From positions 62,001 through 126,000 of the forward strand of contig CBFIHP010000001.1 of assembly GCA_965662355.1 (NCBI GenBank): a stretch of 64,000 nucleotides of DNA, given 5' to 3'. Positions 1-7,528 of this stretch are shown piece after piece. Within the stretch, counting starts at the first letter, position 1. Every line of letters starts with the position of its first letter. Both the position numbers and the translations under genes were made by a program. The notes under the pieces were generated by a model. That model searched no databases. It was not told the origin of the DNA and worked only from the letters and a program-made list of their open reading frames with translations. This DNA is from GCA-2683825 sp965662355 (lineage in GTDB: Bacteria > Planctomycetota > UBA1135 > GCA-002686595).

Positions 1-1403
1 ACCTTACGGCATCGACCCAGCAGAGTCCCCTCCATACGTATGCCATTCCCGGAGTCTTTTCCGTCACGCTCACCGCCATGGGCCCGACTGGGAACTCGAC
101 ACACACGGAACTCAACTATGTAACGGCAGCAGAGCCAGCGCCTGTCGCCGATTTCGTCGGCTCCCCTCTGAGCGGCGCGATTCCCCTGACGGTCAACTTC
201 ACGGATCTCAGCACCGGGCCGGTCTCTTCCCGGTTGTGGAACTTCGGCGACTCCACGACATCCACCCTCCAGAACCCCTTCCATGCCTACACGGCCGCAG
301 GAACCTACACCGTCGCCATGACGGCGACCGGACCTGGCGGCATGCACACCACAACAAAGCTCGACTACGTCACAGCAGGTGATCCGGCGCCTGTCGCCGA
401 TTTCGTCGGCTCCCCTCTGAGCGGCACGATTCCCCTGACGGTCAACTTCACGGATCTCAGCACCGGGCCGGTCTCCTCCCGGTTGTGGGACTTCGGCGAC
501 TCCACGACATCCACCCTCCAGAACCCCTTCCATGCCTACACGGCCGCAGGAACCTACACCGTCGCCATGACGGCCATGGGGCCGGGGGGCAGCGACACAT
601 CCACAAAATTAAACTACATCGCCGCCAGCGAGGTTGCACCCGTCGCTGACTTCGTCGGAATGCCCCGCGAGGGTGTCACGCCACTGACCGTTTCTTTCCT
701 GGATCTCTCGACAGGACCTGCAACTTCGTGGTCGTGGGACTTCGGAGATCTCGGAGCCTCGACTCAAAGAAACCCGATTCACACCTACACGACCCTCGGA
801 GTCTACACGGTTTCCTTGACTGCCAGTGGACCGGGAGGGACGAGTACGTCGACAGAACTCGACTATGTCGCTGTCTCGAGACCGCGCCTCTTCAAGGGGG
901 TGCCCCCGAATGGTGTGGTTTCACGGCCCGCGCCGACGGCACCTCGTCCGCCGGCATGCCCGCCGGTGGCCGCGACGCTGTTTTCCTACAACGGTACGGG
1001 GATCAACCTGGATTCGCTGGCGACGGGGCCGCTGATCATCGGTTCGCCCTGGGCGCTGACCATGACGCCACAGGCCACGCGAGGAGCGGGTAGCTGGATC
1101 GTCCTCGTGCGCTCCACGCCGGCCTCGGTCATCCTGGACTGGGGCACCTTCTTCCTCCTCCCGCCCGCGGGTTTGTCCGAGCTCCTCGTAGGAGCTGGGT
1201 TCCTGGCCAATATCTCAACGACGACGCCCCACGCGGGCTTTGGAACGCCGGTTTCGACCACGGTTTCCATCCCGCCCTTGTGCTCCCTGGTGGGATCGCC
1301 GTGGCACGCGCAGGCGTTGGTCCTCGGTGACTTGCCGTCCGGTGCGGGCCTCCTGGATCCGCGCTGGTCGTCAGCGATGGGTGGAACCATCGGAACCAAC
1401 TGA
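1..1403 (+). CDS. PKD-repeat secreted protein, 5' end outside the window
   Basis: The reading frame is open from base 3, so the gene starts before the window; 466 residues are visible. They comprise the end of one PKD domain, then three full PKD domains (about 141-378, 390-627 and 639-870), each with the W-[DN]-F-G-D core and the Y-T-V strand. A Pro/Arg-rich linker follows (about 880-965), then a C-terminal module containing Y-N-G-T-G-I-N and I-G-S-P-W. Similar modules end other secreted proteins in this window. PKD domains are Ig-like folds common in exported adhesins and enzymes; the catalytic or targeting part, if any, lies upstream and cannot be seen. Two of the PKD units are almost identical in DNA. 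A hairpin terminator follows 22 bp after the stop. Confidence 0.85.
   Translation, partial: LTASTQQSPLHTYAIPGVFSVTLTAMGPTGNSTHTELNYVTAAEPAPVADFVGSPLSGAIPLTVNFTDLSTGPVSSRLWNFGDSTTSTLQNPFHAYTAAGTYTVAMTATGPGGMHTTTKLDYVTAGDPAPVADFVGSPLSGTIPLTVNFTDLSTGPVSSRLWDFGDSTTSTLQNPFHAYTAAGTYTVAMTAMGPGGSDTSTKLNYIAASEVAPVADFVGMPREGVTPLTVSFLDLSTGPATSWSWDFGDLGASTQRNPIHTYTTLGVYTVSLTASGPGGTSTSTELDYVAVSRPRLFKGVPPNGVVSRPAPTAPRPPACPPVAATLFSYNGTGINLDSLATGPLIIGSPWALTMTPQATRGAGSWIVLVRSTPASVILDWGTFFLLPPAGLSELLVGAGFLANISTTTPHAGFGTPVSTTVSIPPLCSLVGSPWHAQALVLGDLPSGAGLLDPRWSSAMGGTIGTN
141..574 (+). repeat. Tandem 249-bp duplication encoding two PKD units
   Basis: Bases 141-325 and 390-574 match with 3 differences in 185 positions, at an exact 249-bp (83-codon) offset. 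The third PKD unit downstream encodes a similar fold but has diverged widely in DNA. This indicates a recent in-frame duplication or gene conversion of one PKD repeat. Confidence 0.9.
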
Positions 1404-1424
1404 TCCGATTTCGAGCGCCAATAA

Positions 1425-1466
1425 AAGAACACCGGCTTCCCCCGAATGGAGGAGGCCGGTGTTCTT
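1425..1466. terminator. Hairpin terminator between convergent genes
   Basis: A 12-bp perfect stem (AAGAACACCGGC with GCCGGTGTTCTT) extends by a few wobble and Watson-Crick pairs around a short loop. On the minus strand it is followed by a T-rich run (TCTTTTATT). It sits between the PKD gene (+) and the DUF1801 gene (-) and could serve both. Confidence 0.75.
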
Positions 1467-1609
1467 GTGTTACGACTTCCGCCTACGCTCACGGCATTTC
1501 ATCCGGTCTTGCGCAGACGACTCTATGTAGCGAAATCCAGGTCCGCTATCACAGAGGAATTCGTCCATTCCGCTCGATTTCAGGACTCAGTCCCGATTCT
1601 GAAGACGAA

Positions 1610-2158
1610 CTAGGCTTTCTTCCGCGATGCGGTCTTCTTGGTCGCCTTGGCTTTCGAGGCCTTCTTTTTCGTTGCGGTTTCCATGGCCGCCCGCTTCTTC
1701 TTCACGCTCTCGGGCAAACTGGCCTCGTAGGTCGCAACGAACTTCTTCGCTGTCACGCGCTTGAAAGTCCCTGCCAGCGCATCGAGCGCAATATCATCCA
1801 GACGCTTTACCCGTACACACGACTTGCCCATGTTCAGCTTCTTGCCGGCAGCCAACCACTCCTTGCGAAAACGCGTTACCTCACCCGGGTTCATGTAGAC
1901 GCAGAAGAGATACAGTCCGATGTGGTTCTTCTGCGAAGCGATCCCGGCGAAGGGTAGCGGCTGCTTCGGATCACAGTGGTAGCCGTGGGGGTACTTGGAG
2001 TGAGGCAGAACGTAGGCCAACACCCCGGACTGAATGCCTTCCTTGAAGTCCTTGTCGATGTTCTTCTTGATGACCTTGCGCACGGCCTGGATGGCGATAC
2101 GACGCTCTTCGGGAAGGGAGGCCAGATACTCTTCGATGGTGGTGGCGTGAGACTTCAT
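1610..2158 (-). CDS. DUF1801 (YdhG-like) protein with lysine-rich tail
   Basis: A 182-residue protein whose first 145 residues match the DUF1801/YdhG-like fold: an N-terminal helix with E-Y-L-A-S-L-P-E-E-R, a central G-V-L-A-Y segment, and a C-terminal helix. Biochemical function in this family is poorly defined. Residues from about 150 to the end are Lys/Ala/Thr-rich (repeated K-K-A and K-A-T-K-K), resembling bacterial histone H1-like tails, so nucleic-acid binding is possible but inferred. The gene is monocistronic, facing the PKD gene across a hairpin terminator. Confidence 0.8.
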   Translation of the reverse strand: MKSHATTIEEYLASLPEERRIAIQAVRKVIKKNIDKDFKEGIQSGVLAYVLPHSKYPHGYHCDPKQPLPFAGIASQKNHIGLYLFCVYMNPGEVTRFRKEWLAAGKKLNMGKSCVRVKRLDDIALDALAGTFKRVTAKKFVATYEASLPESVKKKRAAMETATKKKASKAKATKKTASRKKA

Positions 2159-2184
2159 GCCAACAGGCTAACGGACACGAACGC

Positions 2185-3966
2185 TCACTTCACGGTCACA
2201 TTCAAAACCAGGTTGTCGTCAGAGGCCGGCCCCAGCTTCACGCGGTTCGCGCCATCGCTGCCGGGCAGGGTACGGCGTTCGTCGAGCTTGAGAATGTCGT
2301 AGCGCGGCAGTTCGAGACGACCCAGGACGGAGCCCTGCAGATGGATCTCGCTCGGCTGCTTGCGCACCAGATGCGCTGCCCCATCCACAACGAGCACCCG
2401 TTCAAGGCCACGGCCCTCCAATACACTGAGCGTCACAGCCATACCGTCGAAGGTCGAGAGCATCATCGGATCGGCGACCGCGGAGAAGGCCGCGACCTCG
2501 ACGTTGAAGTCGAAGAGCACGGTGCGCGTCTTGCCAACCGCCAGGCCAGCCTGCGACCCCACGCGAATCGGAAGGCTGCAACGTACGGGACGATCCCCCG
2601 CGCTGGCTTGCAGCTCGATCTCAACCGAAGCGAGAGCGGGAGACTCTTGCCGACTGTTCACAAGCGCTTCGAGCTTCTTCTCGTTGTCGCCGTCCCAGCT
2701 GCGATCGGTCACGATGAGAACCCAAGGGCCCAGGCGATCCCAGACAGCGAAGTTGCGCATCCAACCGAGGAAAAAATGGGAGGGCTCCGACTGCAGGCTC
2801 GACGTCAAGAGCGGATGATTGGCGCGGAAGTCTCCACGGTACGGCCCTTCGGTGGTCGCGATCATCGGTGAGCGAAAGAGCTCGGCATTGACCATCAAGA
2901 GCCTGCGCCCCGTGCCGGCAATCGGGTGCGAGATGTAGGGCCCCATGTTCCCCTGCACCTTGCGTACCGCTATCACCTGCCGCTGGATCTCGCCAGCGAG
3001 GACGGTTTCCGATGCAAAAAGCAAGGCCTTGCCATCGGGCAGGAACGTATTGACACTGAAGCTGTGCACGAGCACGCTCGGGTTCTGCAACACCTGCGGC
3101 CCCTGAACCATCGCCATACCGGCGTCTTCGCGGTTGACCATACCCGCCAAACGGATCGGATGATTCTCGTTCTGGTCGACCTGCGAGGTTTGAAACACGC
3201 AGTTCATGGCCAACCCACCGCCGGCGGGCGAGGCGCGCATGAGGATGCGCAGACCCTCTTGGGTCTGCAATACGACCGGATCGAACACGAACGCACCCTG
3301 CGCGATCTCGACGTCGTAATCGAACAGGAGCGAGATCGTCTCGCGCTGATCCATCAGCGTGGTCCTCCCCGGTTCCAGCTGCAGCTCGAAACTCTCGTGG
3401 TGCATGCTGGAACCGGCCTGGGCGATTATCCGGTCGACCTCGCTGGCCGCGACAACATTGTTCGCGGGGAGCTTCTGGCTGGGATCGCTGGAGGAGAGGA
3501 TGTCAACGCGCACGACCGCCGCATCCGAAGCCATACCGCGCAGAGCATTGACGATGCCCTCGACCTTGGCATGGGTCGTCTGCGGAGCCAACAGCAAGAG
3601 GCTCTGCTCGTCCTGCAGCGAGAGATCGCGGCCGCGCTCGAGAAATTCATCCTCGAGGGCGCGTGAGATGATCTTCATGATGACATCGCCGCTCGAACTC
3701 GCGTAGAAGCCCCCCTTGTCGCTGCCCGCCTCGGGGAGATGATGACGCCCACGTCCTGCCGGAGGGAGCATCAGCGATTGCTCCCAGCCCTTGACGTCGA
3801 TGCGAGGCAAGATTGCCCGCAGGTCGTAGATCGCGAGGAGCAGCTCTTCCTTTTGGCCTTCGTCTTCGCCCTCGATTGCAGGTGCGAGAACGGGGGCGCC
3901 GGTGTGCACGGGAGTTGCGTTCACCGCAAGGAGAGAAACGAGCGCGAAGGAGAGTTGAATCATCAT
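2185..3966 (-). CDS. Exported secretin-like protein, third gene of the sigma-factor operon
   Basis: A 593-residue protein. The start at 3966 is chosen because its ATG overlaps the TGA of the upstream gene (ATGA) and is followed by a signal peptide (M-M-I-Q-L-S-F-A-L-V-S-L-L-A). Near the N terminus are Y-D-L-R-A-I-L and L-L-L-A-P-Q-T-T-H-A-K-V-E-G-I-V, which resemble the N-domain pattern of secretin-like proteins (Y-D-V-R-D-L, then a helix after an H-x-K-I/V motif). The remaining ~450 residues are beta-rich without a domain I recognise. Coupling to an ECF sigma and an anti-sigma suggests it is an envelope output or sensor of that system. Function is otherwise unknown. Confidence 0.75.
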   Translation of the reverse strand: MMIQLSFALVSLLAVNATPVHTGAPVLAPAIEGEDEGQKEELLLAIYDLRAILPRIDVKGWEQSLMLPPAGRGRHHLPEAGSDKGGFYASSSGDVIMKIISRALEDEFLERGRDLSLQDEQSLLLLAPQTTHAKVEGIVNALRGMASDAAVVRVDILSSSDPSQKLPANNVVAASEVDRIIAQAGSSMHHESFELQLEPGRTTLMDQRETISLLFDYDVEIAQGAFVFDPVVLQTQEGLRILMRASPAGGGLAMNCVFQTSQVDQNENHPIRLAGMVNREDAGMAMVQGPQVLQNPSVLVHSFSVNTFLPDGKALLFASETVLAGEIQRQVIAVRKVQGNMGPYISHPIAGTGRRLLMVNAELFRSPMIATTEGPYRGDFRANHPLLTSSLQSEPSHFFLGWMRNFAVWDRLGPWVLIVTDRSWDGDNEKKLEALVNSRQESPALASVEIELQASAGDRPVRCSLPIRVGSQAGLAVGKTRTVLFDFNVEVAAFSAVADPMMLSTFDGMAVTLSVLEGRGLERVLVVDGAAHLVRKQPSEIHLQGSVLGRLELPRYDILKLDERRTLPGSDGANRVKLGPASDDNLVLNVTVK

Positions 3967-5750
3967 GGAAGCAGAAGGGAATCTGGAGTTGCCGAAGAAT
4001 CGTGGCACTTGTCGAGGGCGCGCGCGACGCGATGCACACCGTAGGCGGTGCGATCGCGACGGTCGACCTCGTCGAGCGAGGCCAGCAATCCGCTCCAGCC
4101 CGCATCCCGCCCCTGCCTGGGCGTATGCACGGCGCTGCGGATGCCAGCTTCCCCCAAAAGGGCGTGGATCGAAATAAGAACAGCCGCGCGGAGTCTGCGC
4201 TCCTTCGCATCGATCTCGCGGAAACCCGCGAGTAGCGTACGAGCGCCGGTAGTGGCTCCGAATTCCCCCACCGCTAGTGCAGCCCACTGCCGTTCATCGG
4301 GATGCAAGAGGTTCGCGATAGCGAGTAGAGCCAGGCTGGTTGCGGCGCCTTCGTGTTCGGTTGCGAAGAGCAGCTCCAACCATACGGAGGCATCGGCCTG
4401 CGCTTCGCGCAGGACCAGGCTCTCCGTGAATTCGTTCATGGCGTCGACATTACGCTCCGCCAGGTCGCGCATGGTCCCGAGAATCGCGTCCTCATCGACG
4501 CGCCCAGCGACGTGCAGGCGGAGGAGCAGCTCGCACGGTGCCGATCCAGACCAGCGGGAGATACAGGCCAGGGCGCGTTCGCGTTCTCGCGTTTCCTCGC
4601 AACGCTCCTCCAGCCACACGAACGCGTCGGGGGGTTGCAGGATCGCCAGCGCCGCATAGACGACCTCGGAGGGACGTTTGCCCGCTTCCAGACGATGCGC
4701 CAGCTCGCGCCCGCCGTCGCGCACGAGATGCAACCGCGACAGCACCTCGTCATGCGTCGCCCGGCCGGACTCGGCCATGGCCACCAATCTGTCCAGGGCG
4801 AAGGGGCCGGTTTGGGACAGCCCATCGAGGAGCGTCGCTCGTGAAAGGGCGACCTGTTCGCCCCGCGACTTGCGCGCGAGAAGCTCCTCGAGCTGGCCGG
4901 CAACGTCTTCGCCACCGATGCGCACAAGGACCTGCAACGCAGGAACAGCGTGGTCTGGATCGCCGACGATGCGCGAGAGAACGGGCAGACCCGCCTGCCC
5001 CAGGCGACCGAGGGCGATGAAGGCCTCCGAGCGCAGCTCTTCGTGGCCGAGCACACGTTCCAGCCCATTTGCCGAGTTGGCATCACCGCGCTCGCCGAGA
5101 TAGCGAATCGTCGCGGCGAGGAGCTCGGAAGAATCCTCCGCAAGCAGACCTTCGACGAAACGTAACACCGGCCATCCGGCACGCGCGATGGGCCGGGTCG
5201 ATTCATCGAAGTGTCGCGCCGGGTTGGATTCGTTTGCATCATCAGCGTAGGCGTCCAGCAAGGCAGCGATCACGGCATCGCGCACGGTGTCCTGATCCGC
5301 ATCCTCATAGGAGACGACCTGCCCCGAGAGCGTCAGCGATTCCTGCGGAGCAACGACAAACGCATCGCCCGGGCGATCTATTTCACCGAGCCTGTCAACC
5401 AAGAGCACCAGCACGGCCAGGGCCGCTACACCCGAAAGGGATAGACGCCACATGCGCCACGTCTTCCGGTGCGGCTCGAAGTGAAAGTCGTCCTGGACGG
5501 GCTCGGTTCGCCGAGAGCCCGCGGCGATGCCATCGTGAATGCGCACCAGGGCGCGGTCGGTATCGACGCGTTCCATGGCGGGTTCGGGCAGCACTTCGAG
5601 CGCTTCTTCCAAGCGCTGTGCGGCCACGTGTTCACGCCGGCAGTCAGGACATCGGGCCGTGTGATCATCGAGGGCGAAGCGCTCCTCGAGTCGCAGCTCC
5701 CCATCCATGACGAGGCGGATCGCCTTGCGCGCGCGGCGGCAGCCCCTCAT
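3963..5750 (-). CDS. Membrane anti-sigma factor with HEAT-repeat region
   Basis: A 595-residue protein. The N terminus carries the zinc-binding anti-sigma signature Cys4-x25-His30-x3-Cys34-x2-Cys37. A single transmembrane helix spans about residues 103-118, and from about 190 to the end there are alpha-helical HEAT/Armadillo-like repeats. Its ATG overlaps the TGA of the sigma gene (ATGA) and its TGA overlaps the next ATG, so all three are probably co-translated. The cytoplasmic zinc-finger domain should bind the sigma factor, while the HEAT solenoid is predicted outside the cytoplasmic membrane and may sense a ligand. The zinc-finger role follows from the family; the sensing role is inferred. 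Confidence 0.88.
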   Translation of the reverse strand: MRGCRRARKAIRLVMDGELRLEERFALDDHTARCPDCRREHVAAQRLEEALEVLPEPAMERVDTDRALVRIHDGIAAGSRRTEPVQDDFHFEPHRKTWRMWRLSLSGVAALAVLVLLVDRLGEIDRPGDAFVVAPQESLTLSGQVVSYEDADQDTVRDAVIAALLDAYADDANESNPARHFDESTRPIARAGWPVLRFVEGLLAEDSSELLAATIRYLGERGDANSANGLERVLGHEELRSEAFIALGRLGQAGLPVLSRIVGDPDHAVPALQVLVRIGGEDVAGQLEELLARKSRGEQVALSRATLLDGLSQTGPFALDRLVAMAESGRATHDEVLSRLHLVRDGGRELAHRLEAGKRPSEVVYAALAILQPPDAFVWLEERCEETRERERALACISRWSGSAPCELLLRLHVAGRVDEDAILGTMRDLAERNVDAMNEFTESLVLREAQADASVWLELLFATEHEGAATSLALLAIANLLHPDERQWAALAVGEFGATTGARTLLAGFREIDAKERRLRAAVLISIHALLGEAGIRSAVHTPRQGRDAGWSGLLASLDEVDRRDRTAYGVHRVARALDKCHDSSATPDSLLLP

Positions 5751-6376
5751 AGCGCCCCGCCCCGGTCTTCCTTGGCCTCGGAGTCGGCGGGGTCGAGCAG
5801 GTACGCCAGACTTCGGCGCAGCTCCTTGCGGGCCTTCATGACACGCGTGCGCGCGGTCTGCGGCGTGACACCCGTCGCGGTCGCAAGCTCGTCATAGCTC
5901 CAACCCTCCTGCGTCCGAAGCAAGATGCTGATACGCAGATTCTCGGGAAGCGCTTCGATGGCATCCGCCACGCGCCGCCCCACCTCACGCGATGTGAGCT
6001 CTTGCTCGGGCGACTCCTTGACGGACGCGATCTCCGTCAGGCTCGTGCGCTGCGGGCGGCGTTGCTGCTGGCGAATGCGATCTCGCACCAGATGCAAGAG
6101 GATGCGGCGCAACCAACCAAGGAAAGACCCCTCGCCCCGATAGTGCGCCAGTCCTCCGTGGGCGCGCACAAAACACTCCTGTGCCAGATCCTCAGCATCC
6201 TCGTGATTGCGCACCAGATGGAAGGCCGTGCCATACACCCGCGCATAGAATCCGCGCACGAGCTCGTCGAACGCCGAGCGCTCACCCTGCCGAGCGCGAT
6301 CCACGAGCACCCCTTCATCCAGCACGATGGGCTCGCTCCTGAGTCGAAAACGGGTGTTGGGTCGCAAAAACCGCAT
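5747..6376 (-). CDS. RNA polymerase sigma factor, ECF family
   Basis: A 209-residue ECF sigma factor. Region 2 covers about residues 34-100 (A-F-D-E-L-V, then D-A-E-D-L-A-Q-E-C-F). Region 4 covers about 135-190 (L-P-E-N-L-R, then a helix-turn-helix with Y-D-E-L-A and T-A-R-T-R-V). Region 3 is absent, as usual for ECF factors. It is the first gene of a three-gene operon with its probable anti-sigma factor. About 70 bp upstream lies a short palindrome CGGAA-A-TTCCG (6445-6455); whether it is an operator is unknown. Confidence 0.93.
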   Translation of the reverse strand: MRFLRPNTRFRLRSEPIVLDEGVLVDRARQGERSAFDELVRGFYARVYGTAFHLVRNHEDAEDLAQECFVRAHGGLAHYRGEGSFLGWLRRILLHLVRDRIRQQQRRPQRTSLTEIASVKESPEQELTSREVGRRVADAIEALPENLRISILLRTQEGWSYDELATATGVTPQTARTRVMKARKELRRSLAYLLDPADSEAKEDRGGAL

Positions 6377-6530
6377 GTAGATTGGTCCTGGCCACGGCAG
6401 GCGAACAAGGAGACGCCGGGGGACCCCAGGCGTAGCCCGGTTTCCGGAAATTCCGCGGTCAAGCGGCTATATCGTAGCTGCGGAGTCCGGTTTCGCCTCA
6501 CCAAGGCGCCCAATCGGCGCCCCTACGGCA

Positions 6531-7175
6531 CTACAGGCCGAAGCCGACGACGATGCCCCCCTGGACATAGTCGGCGTCGGTACTCGCGCCACCGATGTCG
6601 AGATCGGTCGCGGTGAGAAAGCGCACGTCGAAGCCGAGCGACCAGTTGCTTCCGAAGAAGTACATGGCCCCGGCGTGAACGTAGGGGCCGAAACCGATGT
6701 CGTTATCGGTAGCCGTGACCATAGCGACGGTCACGTCGATATCGGCCAGGATGATGGCCAGACCTCCGCCAGCGAACAGACGGAGCCTCTCGATGTCGAC
6801 CGAGCCACGCACACCGATGTTGCCCTCGACAAAGCTCGAGGAAACGTCGGCCACGCCGACTTCATCGAAGTCGAAGGCAAAAGCAACGGCACCCTCGTAG
6901 CCGAAGTTCGAACTGTCGACGCCAGGAAAACTGTCGGTCCATTCGAAACCGAAGGCAATGGGCTGATCCACCGGATCGTAAAACGTGTCGTCGTCCAGGC
7001 TCCGCAGAGCGGTATGCGCTATCCCCATGCGGGTCGGATTCCCGTCCAGATTCCCTGGGGAGATCTTGGCAGAGCGGCTGGTCGCCATGCAACTCGATGC
7101 GACGAGAGCGGCCAGGAGGACGGTGAACAGGCGACGGAAGGGGCTCTGGAGGAGGGACGCGATTTCAGCTTTCAT
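6531..7175 (-). CDS. Outer-membrane beta-barrel protein, probable lipoprotein
   Basis: A 214-residue protein. The start at 7175 gives a hydrophobic leader (F-T-V-L-L-A-A-L-V-A-S-S-C), where the Cys could be lipidated although the lipobox is imperfect. The rest alternates short beta strands rich in Gly and aromatic residues (G-F-G-P-Y-V-H-A-G-A-M-Y-F-F, then W-S-L-G-F-D-V-R-F). It ends with V-V-G-F-G-L, i.e. a hydrophobic or aromatic pattern in the last strand like an outer-membrane barrel signal. No enzymatic motif is visible. The role is unknown; a small eight-stranded barrel is the best guess. Confidence 0.7.
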   Translation of the reverse strand: MKAEIASLLQSPFRRLFTVLLAALVASSCMATSRSAKISPGNLDGNPTRMGIAHTALRSLDDDTFYDPVDQPIAFGFEWTDSFPGVDSSNFGYEGAVAFAFDFDEVGVADVSSSFVEGNIGVRGSVDIERLRLFAGGGLAIILADIDVTVAMVTATDNDIGFGPYVHAGAMYFFGSNWSLGFDVRFLTATDLDIGGASTDADYVQGGIVVGFGL

Positions 7176-7528
7176 CGCCGATGACAATAGCAAACGTGGC
7201 CGGGGTCGTCGATTCGAACGCGGTGCTAGCACCTCGCAGATGTCACGCCGACGCTACGGCACTTCCTTCGCGCTCACGGAAAAGCCGCGCCCTTCCTTCC
7301 GGCTCGAACACGCTCCCTCCGGGCAAGGACTTCCGCATTCGTGGGTGGCGAGCGCATATCGGAAACACCTTCGCCCGGGGCTGTGAAGGCTTTTCGCGTC
7401 ACCCTTCGAGATCGAATAGAACCCCGCTCCGGCGGAGCTTTCCACCACCCGCACCCGACCCGAGGCCCCAAGGTGGAACGTGGAGAACGAGTTTCCTCAC
7501 GTCCACTTCCCTCTCATCCACAGAACCC
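7176..7528. other. Divergent intergenic region, 353 bp
   Basis: This region separates a minus-strand barrel protein gene from a plus-strand FG-GAP gene, so it must hold both promoters. I see no convincing -35/-10 pair, RNA gene or conserved reading frame in it. Confidence 0.5.

Noticed and set aside
880..965. Frameshift in the Pro/Arg-rich linker of the first PKD protein
   Set aside because: The downstream module is in the same frame as the PKD repeats and ends at a normal stop, so a linker is the simpler reading.
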